A stretch of DNA of 64,000 nt. Source: Bacillus sp. REN3. GTDB lineage: Bacteria > Bacillota > Bacilli > Bacillales > Cytobacillaceae. The DNA lies in the NCBI RefSeq assembly GCF_017912555.1, contig NZ_JAERSD010000020.1, forward strand, positions 1-64,000, in the 5' to 3' direction. Below are positions 36,735 through 47,600 of the stretch, piece after piece; the stretch's first letter is position 1, and every line of letters begins with the position of its first letter. A program made the position numbers and the translations under genes. The notes under the pieces are model-generated. The model searched no databases and had not been told where the DNA came from. It saw only the letters and a list, made by a program, of their open reading frames with translations.

Positions 36735-38648
36735 TTGAGCTGGCTATTAAACTTATATGAAACATATCAAGCCAACCTTGATCGAGTCGGCGAAATTGAA
36801 AGAAAGTATAACGGCCAGGAATACACGTTGCTTCCGATTTCGCACACGACTCAGAATGCACATATTGAGGTGTCAATAACAGAAGACGGAGAATTCCATT
36901 CAGCGAGACTGATAGAAAAAAACGATGCCAGTACCTTGATCCCATGTACGGAGGAGTCAGCCAGTCGAGCTGGTTCCAAAATTGCCCCATATCCTCTTCA
37001 TGATAAGTTAAGCTATGTGGCAGGAGATTTTGTTTCCTATGGCGGGAAGATAAAAAACGAGGAACCTTTTTCTCATTATATTAGCCAACTGGAAAAGTGG
37101 GCAAAATCACCGTACGCTACTGAAAAAGTAAAAAGCATTTACGATTATTTAAAGAAGAGGACTTTAATAAGGGATCTCGTAAATTCAGGAATATTACAAG
37201 TCGATGTTAATAACAAGCTTATTGATAAATGGGACAAAAATTACGAAAAGGCACTGGGAGAGAAGCCAGCTATTTTTTCCTTGGTTGCGGGCGGGCAAGA
37301 AAGCGCTTTCATAAGGTTTGATGTGTATTCACCTAGCCTAATTACAGAGAAGGTATGGAAGGATAAAAGGATGTATGAATCTTTCATAAACTTCTATTCG
37401 GAGTTTTTAGGGGGCAAAGACCTTTGTTTTGTGAAAGGAGATTTATTGCCCGCAACAGACAGGCACGCCAACAAAATTCGGAACGCCGCAGATAAAGCCA
37501 AGCTGATCTCGGCCAATGATTCCAGTGGGTTCACTTTCAGAGGAAGATTCAATAAAGCAAGTGAAGCGAGCAGTATCAGTTATGAAGTTTCGCAAAAAGC
37601 CCACAATGCATTAAAATGGCTTATCAATTATCAGGGGAAGGTTGTTGATCAGCGGGTATTCCTGGTATGGGGAAATGAGAACACCGAAATAATCAACACG
37701 AATGAGGACAGCTTTTCCATCCTATATAACAGCATATCACCAGAATTGAAGAAGGAAATCAAGTCTTATACCCATGAGCGATTTGCACATGAAGTCTCGA
37801 AAGCAATTGATGGCTATCGGAATGAATTATCTACAAACGAAAATGTCAGTATCCTAGTACTTGATTCAGCGACAACCGGTAGAATGGCAGTCTTATATTA
37901 CCGTAACATGGATAAGGAACAATACTTAAATCGGCTTAAGAGCTGGCATGCCACTTGTGCCTGGCTGCATCGGTACCGAAAAACAGCCGAAAATGAACCT
38001 GTGCAATTCTTTGGCGCTCCGGCGACGAAGGATATTGCTTTTGCTGCTTACGGTCCTAAGGCAAGCGATAAGGTAGTGAAAGGACTGATGGAACGGATTC
38101 TCCCGTGCATAATCGATGGGAAGCAGGTGCCGCTGGATATTGAGAGAAGTGCTTTTTCGCGTGCCACAAATCCTGTATCCATGGAAAAATGGGAATGGGA
38201 AAAAACGCTAAGTATCGCATGTGCATTAATAAATAAAAAATTAATAAATAAAGGGGAGGGCTATGGTGTGTCACTGGATGTTGAAAGCAAAGACAGAGAT
38301 TATTTATTTGGCCGGTTATTGGCAATTGCGGATGTGTTGGAAAGGCGCGCTTTAGGAGTTGAGGAAACTCGCTCTACGAATGCCATTCGTTATATGAATT
38401 CATTTTCAAGGAGTCCTGCCCGAACCTGGAAAACGATTCAAGAGAGTCTCCAGCCTTATCAAGCTAGACTAGGTACAAAGGGTTTGTATTTATCCAAATT
38501 AATCGATGAAGTGGCTTCTCAATTGACATTGGAAGATTTCAACAACAGACCGCTATCTGGCAAATACCTTTTGGGGTTTTATAGCCAGCGCCATGAATTG
38601 TATCAAAAGAAAGATAAAAAAGATGCTGCAGTTGAAGCAGCTAACTAG
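36735..38648 (+). CDS. cas8c: Cas8c (Csd1), large Cascade subunit
   Basis: A 637-aa Csd1-family protein (SWLLNLYETYQANLDRVGEI at the N-terminus; FFGAPATKDIAFAAYG; RSTNAIRYMNSFSRSPARTW). It recognises the PAM and anchors the Cascade tail. The TTG at 36735 is chosen because GGGGGTGAG is 8 nt upstream and the family starts with SWLLNLYETY; the GTG at 36726 overlaps that site. The C-terminal part is also the source of Cas11c by internal initiation (see 38268). Confidence 0.93.
   Translation: MSWLLNLYETYQANLDRVGEIERKYNGQEYTLLPISHTTQNAHIEVSITEDGEFHSARLIEKNDASTLIPCTEESASRAGSKIAPYPLHDKLSYVAGDFVSYGGKIKNEEPFSHYISQLEKWAKSPYATEKVKSIYDYLKKRTLIRDLVNSGILQVDVNNKLIDKWDKNYEKALGEKPAIFSLVAGGQESAFIRFDVYSPSLITEKVWKDKRMYESFINFYSEFLGGKDLCFVKGDLLPATDRHANKIRNAADKAKLISANDSSGFTFRGRFNKASEASSISYEVSQKAHNALKWLINYQGKVVDQRVFLVWGNENTEIINTNEDSFSILYNSISPELKKEIKSYTHERFAHEVSKAIDGYRNELSTNENVSILVLDSATTGRMAVLYYRNMDKEQYLNRLKSWHATCAWLHRYRKTAENEPVQFFGAPATKDIAFAAYGPKASDKVVKGLMERILPCIIDGKQVPLDIERSAFSRATNPVSMEKWEWEKTLSIACALINKKLINKGEGYGVSLDVESKDRDYLFGRLLAIADVLERRALGVEETRSTNAIRYMNSFSRSPARTWKTIQESLQPYQARLGTKGLYLSKLIDEVASQLTLEDFNNRPLSGKYLLGFYSQRHELYQKKDKKDAAVEAAN
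38268..38648 (+). CDS. cas11: Cas11c, small Cascade subunit from an internal start in cas8c
   Basis: An in-frame GTG at 38268 inside cas8c is preceded by AAAGGGGAGG (ends 38259, 8 nt spacing), a much stronger ribosome binding site than most in this operon. It gives 126 aa (MSLDVESKDRDYLFGRLLAI ... DAAVEAAN), the expected size of the helical small subunit. Other type I-C systems are known to make Cas11c from an internal cas8c start. The ATG at 38263 is out of frame. Two copies of Cas11c would line the Cascade belly. Confidence 0.75.
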   Translation: MSLDVESKDRDYLFGRLLAIADVLERRALGVEETRSTNAIRYMNSFSRSPARTWKTIQESLQPYQARLGTKGLYLSKLIDEVASQLTLEDFNNRPLSGKYLLGFYSQRHELYQKKDKKDAAVEAAN

Positions 38649-38662
38649 AGGGGGAAATGAGG

Positions 38663-39523
38663 ATGACTGTTTTAGATCACAAAATTGATTTTGCTGTTGT
38701 CTTATCTGTTAAAAAAGCAAATCCAAATGGAGATCCTTTGAATGGAAACCGTCCGAGACAAAATTATGATGGATATGGTGAGATTTCCGATGTAGCAATC
38801 AAGAGAAAGATTAGAAACCGCCTGCAGGATATGGGGGAGGCTATTTTTGTTCAGTCGAATGAACGGAATAATGATGATTTTAGAAGCTTACGGGAACGGG
38901 CTGAAGGCAATCAGGAACTTCAAAAAATATTGAAATCAAAGACTGTTTCAAGTGATGAATTTGCTGCTGTTGCCTGCAAGGAGTGGGTTGATGTTCGCAG
39001 TTTTGGACAAGTATTTGCATTCAAAGGCTCAGGCGCAACTGGTGTATCGGTTGGTGTCAGAGGACCTGTTTCTATTCATTCAGCAACGAGCATTGATCCG
39101 ATTGATATTACAAGCATGCAAATCACGAAAAGTGTCAATTCAGAGCCTGGAAAGGAAAAGGGTTCAGATACTATGGGAATGAAGCATCGTGTTGACTATG
39201 GACTTTATGTATTTTACGGAAGTGTCAATACGCAATTAGCTGAAAAGACAGGATTCTCTCTCGAAGATGCTGAAAGACTAAAACAAGCACTGATTACTTT
39301 ATTTGAAAATGATGCTTCAGCCGCAAGACCGGATGGAAGTATGGAAGTGCATAAGGTCTATTGGTGGGAGCATAACTCTAAACTCGGCCAATATTCTTCA
39401 GCAAAGGTCCATAGATCATTAATGATCGAGAGTAGGAGCGATGAGCCAAGAAGTTTTGAGGATTATTCAATTGAAGTCAACGAACTGGAAAATTTGAAGG
39501 TCGAGATCCTTGATGGATTATAA
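38663..39523 (+). CDS. cas7: Cas7c (Csd2), Cascade backbone subunit
   Basis: A 286-aa Csd2/Csh2-family protein (DFAVVLSVKKANPNGDPLNG; KRKIRNRLQDMGEAIFVQ; VSVGVRGPVSIHSATSIDPI). Several copies polymerise along the crRNA. The ATG at 38663 has GAGGGGG 8 nt upstream; the ATG at 38657 is too close. It overlaps cas4 by 11 bp. Confidence 0.95.
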   Translation: MTVLDHKIDFAVVLSVKKANPNGDPLNGNRPRQNYDGYGEISDVAIKRKIRNRLQDMGEAIFVQSNERNNDDFRSLRERAEGNQELQKILKSKTVSSDEFAAVACKEWVDVRSFGQVFAFKGSGATGVSVGVRGPVSIHSATSIDPIDITSMQITKSVNSEPGKEKGSDTMGMKHRVDYGLYVFYGSVNTQLAEKTGFSLEDAERLKQALITLFENDASAARPDGSMEVHKVYWWEHNSKLGQYSSAKVHRSLMIESRSDEPRSFEDYSIEVNELENLKVEILDGL

Positions 39524-40172
39524 TGAAGAAGATGACTATTTGATGCTCTCTGGCATTCAGCATTTCCAGTTTTGTAAACGACAGTGGGCTTTGATTCATA
39601 TAGAGCAGCAATGGGAAGATAATGTGAAAACGGTTGAAGGCCATCATCTGCATCGGAACGCTGATCAACCATTTACCAGAGAAAAGCGACAGAGCAAACT
39701 GATAGTTCGTGCTATGCCTGTAAAGTCAAAAGAACTAAGAATCAGCGGTATTTGTGATGTTGTTGAGTTTATCTCTGATCCAAACGGAATAGAAATTTTC
39801 GGTTCAGGAGGAAAATTTTCTGTTTATCCGATTGAGTATAAGCGCGGTAAACCGAAGAAAAGTGATGAGGATATCCTTCAATTAACAGCACAGGCACTAT
39901 GTCTAGAAGAGATGCTTCTATGCAAAATAGACACCGGCTTCTTATTTTATAATGAGATTAAACACCGTGTGGAAGTTCGTTTAACGGATGCTCACAAGAT
40001 GAAAGTTAAATCCATCGTTTCAGAAATGTATGATTATTATAGGAGAAGATACACACCCAAAGTAAAGACAGGGACATTTTGCAAAAGCTGTTCCCTTCAA
40101 GAAATCTGCTTACCCAACTTGATGGCCAAACGTTCAGTTAAAAGCTATATTGAAGGGAAGTTAGCAGAATGA
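39513..40172 (+). CDS. cas4: Cas4, RecB-like exonuclease for spacer acquisition
   Basis: A 219-aa protein with the cysteine-rich Fe-S signature (QFCKRQWAL near the N-terminus and GTFCKSCSLQEICLP near the C-terminus) and the RecB-type motif YPIEYKRGKPKKSDEDILQL. It works with Cas1-Cas2 to trim prespacers and select the PAM end. The stop overlaps the cas1 ATG by 4 bp (ATGA). Confidence 0.94.
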   Translation: MDYNEEDDYLMLSGIQHFQFCKRQWALIHIEQQWEDNVKTVEGHHLHRNADQPFTREKRQSKLIVRAMPVKSKELRISGICDVVEFISDPNGIEIFGSGGKFSVYPIEYKRGKPKKSDEDILQLTAQALCLEEMLLCKIDTGFLFYNEIKHRVEVRLTDAHKMKVKSIVSEMYDYYRRRYTPKVKTGTFCKSCSLQEICLPNLMAKRSVKSYIEGKLAE

Positions 40173-41200
40173 AGAAGCTTCTTAACACGTTATTTGTTAC
40201 TCAGCCCGATGTGTATTTATCTTTAGACGGTGATAACATTGTCGTTTTAAAAGAACAGGAAAAGTTAGGGAGGCTTCCATTACATAATCTAGAATCAATC
40301 ATCACATTTGGCTATACGGGAGCCAGTCCTTCTTTAATGGGTTACTGTGCAGACAGAAATATTGCATTAGTGTTTTTGACAATGAATGGTCGATTTTTAG
40401 CCCGAGTGATTGGCCAGAGTAAAGGGAATGTCATTTTAAGAAAAAGCCAATACAGAATATCGGATAGTGAAGAGTTTTCTGCAAAAATTGCCCGCAATTT
40501 TATCATTGGAAAAGTCTTCAATAATAAATGGGTTATCGAACGAATGACACGAGATTATCCTTTGCGGATCGATGTTGAACGATTTAAAGAGGTGTCAAGG
40601 CAATTAAGCCTGCTTCTTCAGGAAATAAAGAACTGTGAAGACTTAGAAAGATTAAGAGGTTTAGAAGGGCAGGCAGCTATCCTTTACAATAGATTGTTCG
40701 ATAGTATGATTCTGCAGCAAAAAAAGGATTTTCACTTTCATGCCCGGTCACGAAGGCCACCTCTGGATAACGTAAACGCGATGCTTTCATTTGCCTACAC
40801 TTTACTGGCGAATGATATGACATCTGCGCTTGAGGGGGTGGGTTTAGATGCATATGTTGGTTTTCTGCATCGCGACCGTCCTGGAAGAGCATCGTTAGCC
40901 TTAGACGTCATGGAAGAACTTCGAGGTATATATGCAGATCGATTTGTCTTATCTTTAATCAATAAGAAAGTGATTGATCGAGATGGATTTATAAAAAAGG
41001 AAAACGGCGCTGTTATTATGACGGATGAAGCCCGTAAGAAATTCTTATCCGCTTGGCAAAATAAGAAGCAAGAAAAGATTACTCATCCTTATTTAGGAGA
41101 AAAGATTCAATGGGGCCTAGTTCCCTATGCGCAAGCTTTATTATTGGCAAGGTATTTGCGAAACGATCTAGATCAATATCCGCCATTCTTATGGAAGTAG
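40169..41200 (+). CDS. cas1: Cas1, integrase (type I-C)
   Basis: A 343-aa Cas1: MKKLLNTLFVTQPDVYLSLD, the acidic/histidine site in GLEGQAAILYNRLF (Glu), GLDAYVGFLHRDRPGRASLA (His) and LDVMEELR (Asp/Glu). All residues needed for spacer integration appear present. ATGA overlap with cas4. Confidence 0.96.
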   Translation: MKKLLNTLFVTQPDVYLSLDGDNIVVLKEQEKLGRLPLHNLESIITFGYTGASPSLMGYCADRNIALVFLTMNGRFLARVIGQSKGNVILRKSQYRISDSEEFSAKIARNFIIGKVFNNKWVIERMTRDYPLRIDVERFKEVSRQLSLLLQEIKNCEDLERLRGLEGQAAILYNRLFDSMILQQKKDFHFHARSRRPPLDNVNAMLSFAYTLLANDMTSALEGVGLDAYVGFLHRDRPGRASLALDVMEELRGIYADRFVLSLINKKVIDRDGFIKKENGAVIMTDEARKKFLSAWQNKKQEKITHPYLGEKIQWGLVPYAQALLLARYLRNDLDQYPPFLWK

Positions 41201-41209
41201 GTGAACCAT

Positions 41210-41500
41210 TTGTTGATTCTCATCACTTACGATGTAAGCACAGCAAGCAGTGGAGGGCAGAAGAGATTGAGAAAAGTAGCAAAAATCTGCCAAAACTACG
41301 GCCAGCGGGTTCAAAACTCTGTTTTTGAATGTATAGTTGATTCTACACAATTCGCTTCTTTGAAAATTGAACTTTTGAACATCATTGACGAAAATCAAGA
41401 TAGCCTGAGGTTCTATCAATTGGGAAACAACTTTAAGAATAAAGTTGAGCATGTTGGTGTGAAAGAATCAGTGGATTTAGAAGGTCCGCTTATTCTTTAG
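41210..41500 (+). CDS. cas2: Cas2
   Basis: A 96-aa protein (LILITYDVSTASSGGQKRLR; VQNSVFECIVDSTQFASLK), structural partner of Cas1 with the conserved TYDV aspartate. The TTG at 41210 gives the usual length and N-terminus, with AGGTGAA upstream. A GTG at 41201 directly after the cas1 stop would add three residues. The last base of its TAG is the first base of the leader 2 motif. Confidence 0.92.
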   Translation: MLILITYDVSTASSGGQKRLRKVAKICQNYGQRVQNSVFECIVDSTQFASLKIELLNIIDENQDSLRFYQLGNNFKNKVEHVGVKESVDLEGPLIL

Positions 41501-41669
41501 TGCGAATATCAAGCGCACATAAAATTCCCGGGGGATTCGCACCAGTTTTCTTGTAAGTTATTGTCGAATTAGAATATCTGTTCCTCTCATTTTTGAAATA
41601 ATTCAAAAGAAAATAGCGTTTTTTAACTTCTTTGTGTTGGAAAGTAAAGCTTTTTTGTTAAAAAGCGCT
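41500..41669 (+). promoter_or_regulatory. CRISPR leader 2
   Basis: Starts with GTGCGAAT (41500-41507) and ATTCGCAC (41535-41542), the same inverted pair as leader 1, sharing also the AATAT.AAGC.CACA piece between. The rest, up to the first repeat, is AT-rich. Confidence 0.75.
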
Positions 41670-44600
41670 GTCGCACTCTTCGTGAGTGCGTGGATTGAAA
41701 TACACCCATGTTAGCGAACGCATCCTTGATTTTGTCGTCGCACTCTTCGTGAGTGCGTGGATTGAAATTGCAAAAGGGACTTTAACTGTTGAAAGGGATG
41801 ACGTCGCACTCTTCGTGAGTGCGTGGATTGAAATTTCCCTATCGGCACTTCCCACTTACCAGGCTGTAGTCGCACTCTTCGTGAGTGCGTGGATTGAAAT
41901 TCCTACCGTGCTTGCATCGGGATTTAGGATTTTAGTCGCACTCTTCGTGAGTGCGTGGATTGAAATTTCGGTAAAGCGGGCGGTCTGATGGGCAAAGCGG
42001 GTCGCACTCTTCGTGAGTGCGTGGATTGAAATCATCATGGATGCTGCAAATGAGAAAAAAGAAGAAAGTCGCACTCTTCGTGAGTGCGTGGATTGAAATC
42101 TGTGTGCCTAATAGAGTAGTCCACGCAACCTTAGTCGCACTCTTCGTGAGTGCGTGGATTGAAATAACATATGGCATGGGACGGGGCCAGAAGGATACAG
42201 TCGCACTCTTCGTGAGTGCGTGGATTGAAATATCACCACCTAAATAACTCATTCCAATAATCCCTGTCGCACTCTTCGTGAGTGCGTGGATTGAAATAGT
42301 ATTGGGTAAGGCGAAGAGAGACTGATTTAACGTCGCACTCTTCGTGAGTGCGTGGATTGAAATTTTCGGTATGATACGGAACAACCCGACATACTCGTCG
42401 CACTCTTCGTGAGTGCGTGGATTGAAATTTTGACTTGTTCCCTGTTCATTAAATATCCTCCCGTCGCACTCTTCGTGAGTGCGTGGATTGAAATATCATT
42501 CTGTGTCCAGTCGATAAGGTACTTGATGGTCGCACTCTTCGTGAGTGCGTGGATTGAAATCCTTCGGCCGTCTCTGCCACCTGTTCGGCGTATGTCGCAC
42601 TCTTCGTGAGTGCGTGGATTGAAATCAGTGTGGTAAATCGGGTTAGGCAGGATTGGCATGTCGCACTCTTCGTGAGTGCGTGGATTGAAATCACACTGTT
42701 GTTCCGTATTCCTTAATGCCATTAGGTCGCACTCTTCGTGAGTGCGTGGATTGAAATCTGTTGATGAATGGGAAATTATCGGAAATGTTTACGGTCGCAC
42801 TCTTCGTGAGTGCGTGGATTGAAATACGTTTAAACGTATAGCTAGGTACCTAAAATTCCAGTCGCACTCTTCGTGAGTGCGTGGATTGAAATAGGGCTTA
42901 CAAGGGATAAAGACATTACCCTTGAAGTCGCACTCTTCGTGAGTGCGTGGATTGAAATCTGTATGCTTGTTTGCCTGCATAGCAGATAATGCTGTCGCAC
43001 TCTTCGTGAGTGCGTGGATTGAAATTCTGGATGATTTATTTTTTTAACCGCTTGGTTGAGTCGCACTCTTCGTGAGTGCGTGGATTGAAATACATTTAAA
43101 TACACAATGATTACCAACGATGCGGAGTCGCACTCTTCGTGAGTGCGTGGATTGAAATACCTTGCCAGTTGTCTACAGCTCTTACAAGGTCGTCGCACTC
43201 TTCGTGAGTGCGTGGATTGAAATATTTGTCCGGGGATCGTTGTAAATATTCCTCACCGTCGCACTCTTCGTGAGTGCGTGGATTGAAATTTACCATGGGT
43301 CTTGGCGCGTTGGCCGCGGCTGAAGTCGCACTCTTCGTGAGTGCGTGGATTGAAATAAGAAAACTTTGAAAGAAATTGAGAAGGCTCCTAGTCGCACTCT
43401 TCGTGAGTGCGTGGATTGAAATATTTGGTTCGGCTTTATAAATTCAATCAAAAACAGTCGCACTCTTCGTGAGTGCGTGGATTGAAATCTCCACTACTGC
43501 TTGCTCACTGTGTAAATGAGCAGGTCGCACTCTTCGTGAGTGCGTGGATTGAAATTCTGGTTTATGTGCGACAAAGGGCACGGCAAACCGTCGCACTCTT
43601 CGTGAGTGCGTGGATTGAAATAACACCGGGAGTAACAGGTTTTCAAAGATTCCCCAGTCGCACTCTTCGTGAGTGCGTGGATTGAAATACGTCAACATTG
43701 TATCTCTGGACAGAAAAAGGAGCAGTCGCACTCTTCGTGAGTGCGTGGATTGAAATAAGGCAAGCAGCTCACCTACACGCATTCCGGTAAAGTCGCACTC
43801 TTCGTGAGTGCGTGGATTGAAATATTGATTAAATCAGCTAAATTATATTGCCACATTGTCGCACTCTTCGTGAGTGCGTGGATTGAAATACACCATCCAC
43901 ATAAACGTTATAGCCTTGAATATCGTCGCACTCTTCGTGAGTGCGTGGATTGAAATGTGATACATTTTGTAAACTTCGCCATCTGAGGTAGTCGCACTCT
44001 TCGTGAGTGCGTGGATTGAAATACCAATTCGGTTGACACAGGGGCATATGTAAGGGTGTCGCACTCTTCGTGAGTGCGTGGATTGAAATTTAAACAGCAG
44101 CAATCTGGCCGTTTTGGTGCGGAAGTCGCACTCTTCGTGAGTGCGTGGATTGAAATATTGAATAAGATCGTGTGGGCGGATGACAATCAAGGTCGCACTC
44201 TTCGTGAGTGCGTGGATTGAAATAACAAAATGATGCATGGATTAGGTTACAGCCGAAGGTCGCACTCTTCGTGAGTGCGTGGATTGAAATTGATGCAGAT
44301 AAAATTAAACGATACGAATTTGCTTGTCGCACTCTTCGTGAGTGCGTGGATTGAAATTCCAACGAATCGGATTCCCTAGCAGCTTGTCCGGTGTCGCACT
44401 CTTCGTGAGTGCGTGGATTGAAATAGAAAGGCATGCCAATGGGTAAGCTTGCAAACGGGTCGCACTCTTCGTGAGTGCGTGGATTGAAATAGAATGTTCA
44501 AGTGATGATATGCATGAAGCTGGGTCGCACTCTTCGTGAGTGCGTGGATTGAAATTAAAACAGCAACAATCTGGACGTTTTGGTGCCGATAGTCGCACTC

Positions 44601-47600
44601 TTCGTGAGTGCGTGGATTGAAATAGACCAAAAGCCAGTATTGAGTGGATCTGACCTTGTCGCACTCTTCGTGAGTGCGTGGATTGAAATTTGTGAAGGGA
44701 ACACAGCGTATAACAGACGAAGAGCGTCGCACTCTTCGTGAGTGCGTGGATTGAAATGCATCTTCAAATGATTTATCATAAAAAGCTGCAGCAGTCGCAC
44801 TCTTCGTGAGTGCGTGGATTGAAATACACATACAGGAGGACGCGGTTAGTGCGGTGGATCGTCGCACTCTTCGTGAGTGCGTGGATTGAAATTCATATTA
44901 TGGAGTCACCGTCACTTTCGGCATGTAGTCGCACTCTTCGTGAGTGCGTGGATTGAAATCCTTGCCATTGGACAAGGTTTTCGATTTGCTGGGTCGCACT
45001 CTTCGTGAGTGCGTGGATTGAAATCCTTCTTCAAGACCAATGACCTGATAAAAGTTGTTGTCGCACTCTTCGTGAGTGCGTGGATTGAAATAGAATCTAA
45101 GTCTTGTTCATGATTTTTTTCATACGTCGCACTCTTCGTGAGTGCGTGGATTGAAATCTCAATAAGCGTAGCCAATTCCTCGAAATCGAGTTGTCGCACT
45201 CTTCGTGAGTGCGTGGATTGAAATAAAGATGCCCCAGGCTGTTTTAACTACATTTTTAAGTCGCACTCTTCGTGAGTGCGTGGATTGAAATACTACTCAA
45301 CTGAACCTTTTATTACCATAGCACCCAGTCGCACTCTTCGTGAGTGCGTGGATTGAAATTCGTTATGTAATAACCTATCGACGGAAAAGGAGAGTCGCAC
45401 TCTTCGTGAGTGCGTGGATTGAAATTTGTCGTAAAAATCACGATTTACAATTCTTCGAAGTCGCACTCTTCGTGAGTGCGTGGATTGAAATTCTGCTTCG
45501 ATGGCTGACAAATACTTGCCCATGATGTCGCACTCTTCGTGAGTGCGTGGATTGAAATAAAAACAATCTATTGCCAATATTCGCCTCTGTATAGTCGCAC
45601 TCTTCGTGAGTGCGTGGATTGAAATCTGCTTCGATGGCTGACAAATACTTGCCCATGATGTCGCACTCTTCGTGAGTGCGTGGATTGAAATGGTCAACCA
45701 GTTAAACTTAATATTCAACGTACCCGTCGCACTCTTCGTGAGTGCGTGGATTGAAATTACTGTTCTGCCAAACGCCAACAGATTTAGATCAAGGTCGCAC
45801 TCTTCGTGAGTGCGTGGATTGAAATTCCCTTGAAATGCCAGCCAGAAGCTTAACAGACAGTCGCACTCTTCGTGAGTGCGTGGATTGAAATACCACTTCC
45901 ACCACTAGGAATAACAAGAGGATATGTCGCACTCTTCGTGAGTGCGTGGATTGAAATCTTCTAGAGTGGATCAAAGAGCAGCCGACTCATTGTCGCACTC
46001 TTCGTGAGTGCGTGGATTGAAATAGTATTGGGTAAGGCGAAGAGAGACTGATTTAAGTCGCACTCTTCGTGAGTGCGTGGATTGAAATCGTTTGGCATGA
46101 TTGATTATGACAAGTATGAGCTGTCGCACTCTTCGTGAGTGCGTGGATTGAAATCTGTTGTTGGAGAGGATGCAGTAGGCAATGAAAACGTCGCACTCTT
46201 CGTGAGTGCGTGGATTGAAATCTTCAGGTGACCCGGAGATTGACAAGGTTCTAGGGTCGCACTCTTCGTGAGTGCGTGGATTGAAATCACAACCTAAACA
46301 CTCGAAAAACTGGGCAACTGACGTCGCACTCTTCGTGAGTGCGTGGATTGAAATTCCACGATGTAGTTGATTGCGAAAGTATCTTTTCGTCGCACTCTTC
46401 GTGAGAGCGTGGATTGAAATCTCTCAACAGTAGACGTTGACTTCAACGTGATGAGGTCGCACTCTTCGTGAGTGCGTGGATTGAAATATCAAGAGGATCG
46501 TCGGGCTGACAGGAACACCAGGTCGCACTCTTCGTGAGTGCGTGGATTGAAATATCCTTGAAGAAATGCAAATAAGTCCAATTGTCTTGTCGCACTCTTC
46601 GTGAGTGCGTGGATTGAAATTAATCGGTGACATTGCCGATGTAACCGAGACTGACGTCGCACTCTTCGTGAGTGCGTGGATTGAAATTTTCTGCTGGCGT
46701 CATATAAGGAAATGCGTGATGAAGTCGCACTCTTCGTGAGTGCGTGGATTGAAATTAGTAAACAGCAAGAAGCGCTGTCCCTTTTAGCGTCGCACTCTTC
46801 GTGAGTGCGTGGATTGAAATTGGACATCGTTTCAGAAAACGGCTACATGAGGATGTCGCACTCTTCGTGAGTGCGTGGATTGAAATTTAATCATGGTGAA
46901 TAGTTTAGGCATCGACACCGCGTCGCACTCTTCGTGAGTGCGTGGATTGAAATATCCACTTGAACTAAAAGACCATGAACACGCTCTGGTCGCACTCTTC
47001 GTGAGTGCGTGGATTGAAATTTCCGGTCTGCAAAGGCTCCGACTTGTACCTTATAGTCGCACTCTTCGTGAGTGCGTGGATTGAAATAAAGGTAAGGATA
47101 TTTTCTTCGTCGACCATATTGTAGTCGCACTCTTCGTGAGTGCGTGGATTGAAATTCCACCGTCATGTTGCACATGGTTATGGAAGAAGCGTCGCACTCT
47201 TCGTGAGTGCGTGGATTGAAATCGGTTTTATCAACTGTGTATTCAATGCCTTCATGGGTCGCACTCTTCGTGAGTGCGTGGATTGAAATGCCTTTAAATC
47301 GGCAGCCAGGCGGTCTGCGTTCTTGTCGCACTCTTCGTGAGTGCGTGGATTGAAATATGGATACATCGGGCCCAAAGTAGACATAAGGCAGTCGCACTCT
47401 TCGTGAGTGCGTGGATTGAAATATATCCTCCGAAGTCAAGCCCTGCCCTATTTGCCGTCGCACTCTTCGTGAGTGCGTGGATTGAAATATATACAGTGAT
47501 AAAGATGCGTTAGAATTTAACAGTCGCACTCTTCGTGAGTGCGTGGATTGAAATTAACCCCTTTTGCAGTAAAGCCAGCCGGTTGTCGGTCGCACTCTTC

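Noticed and set aside
38056-38325. An 89-aa minus-strand ORF in cas8c
   Set aside because: It is antisense to a conserved cas8c region that also holds the cas11c start; no supporting signal.
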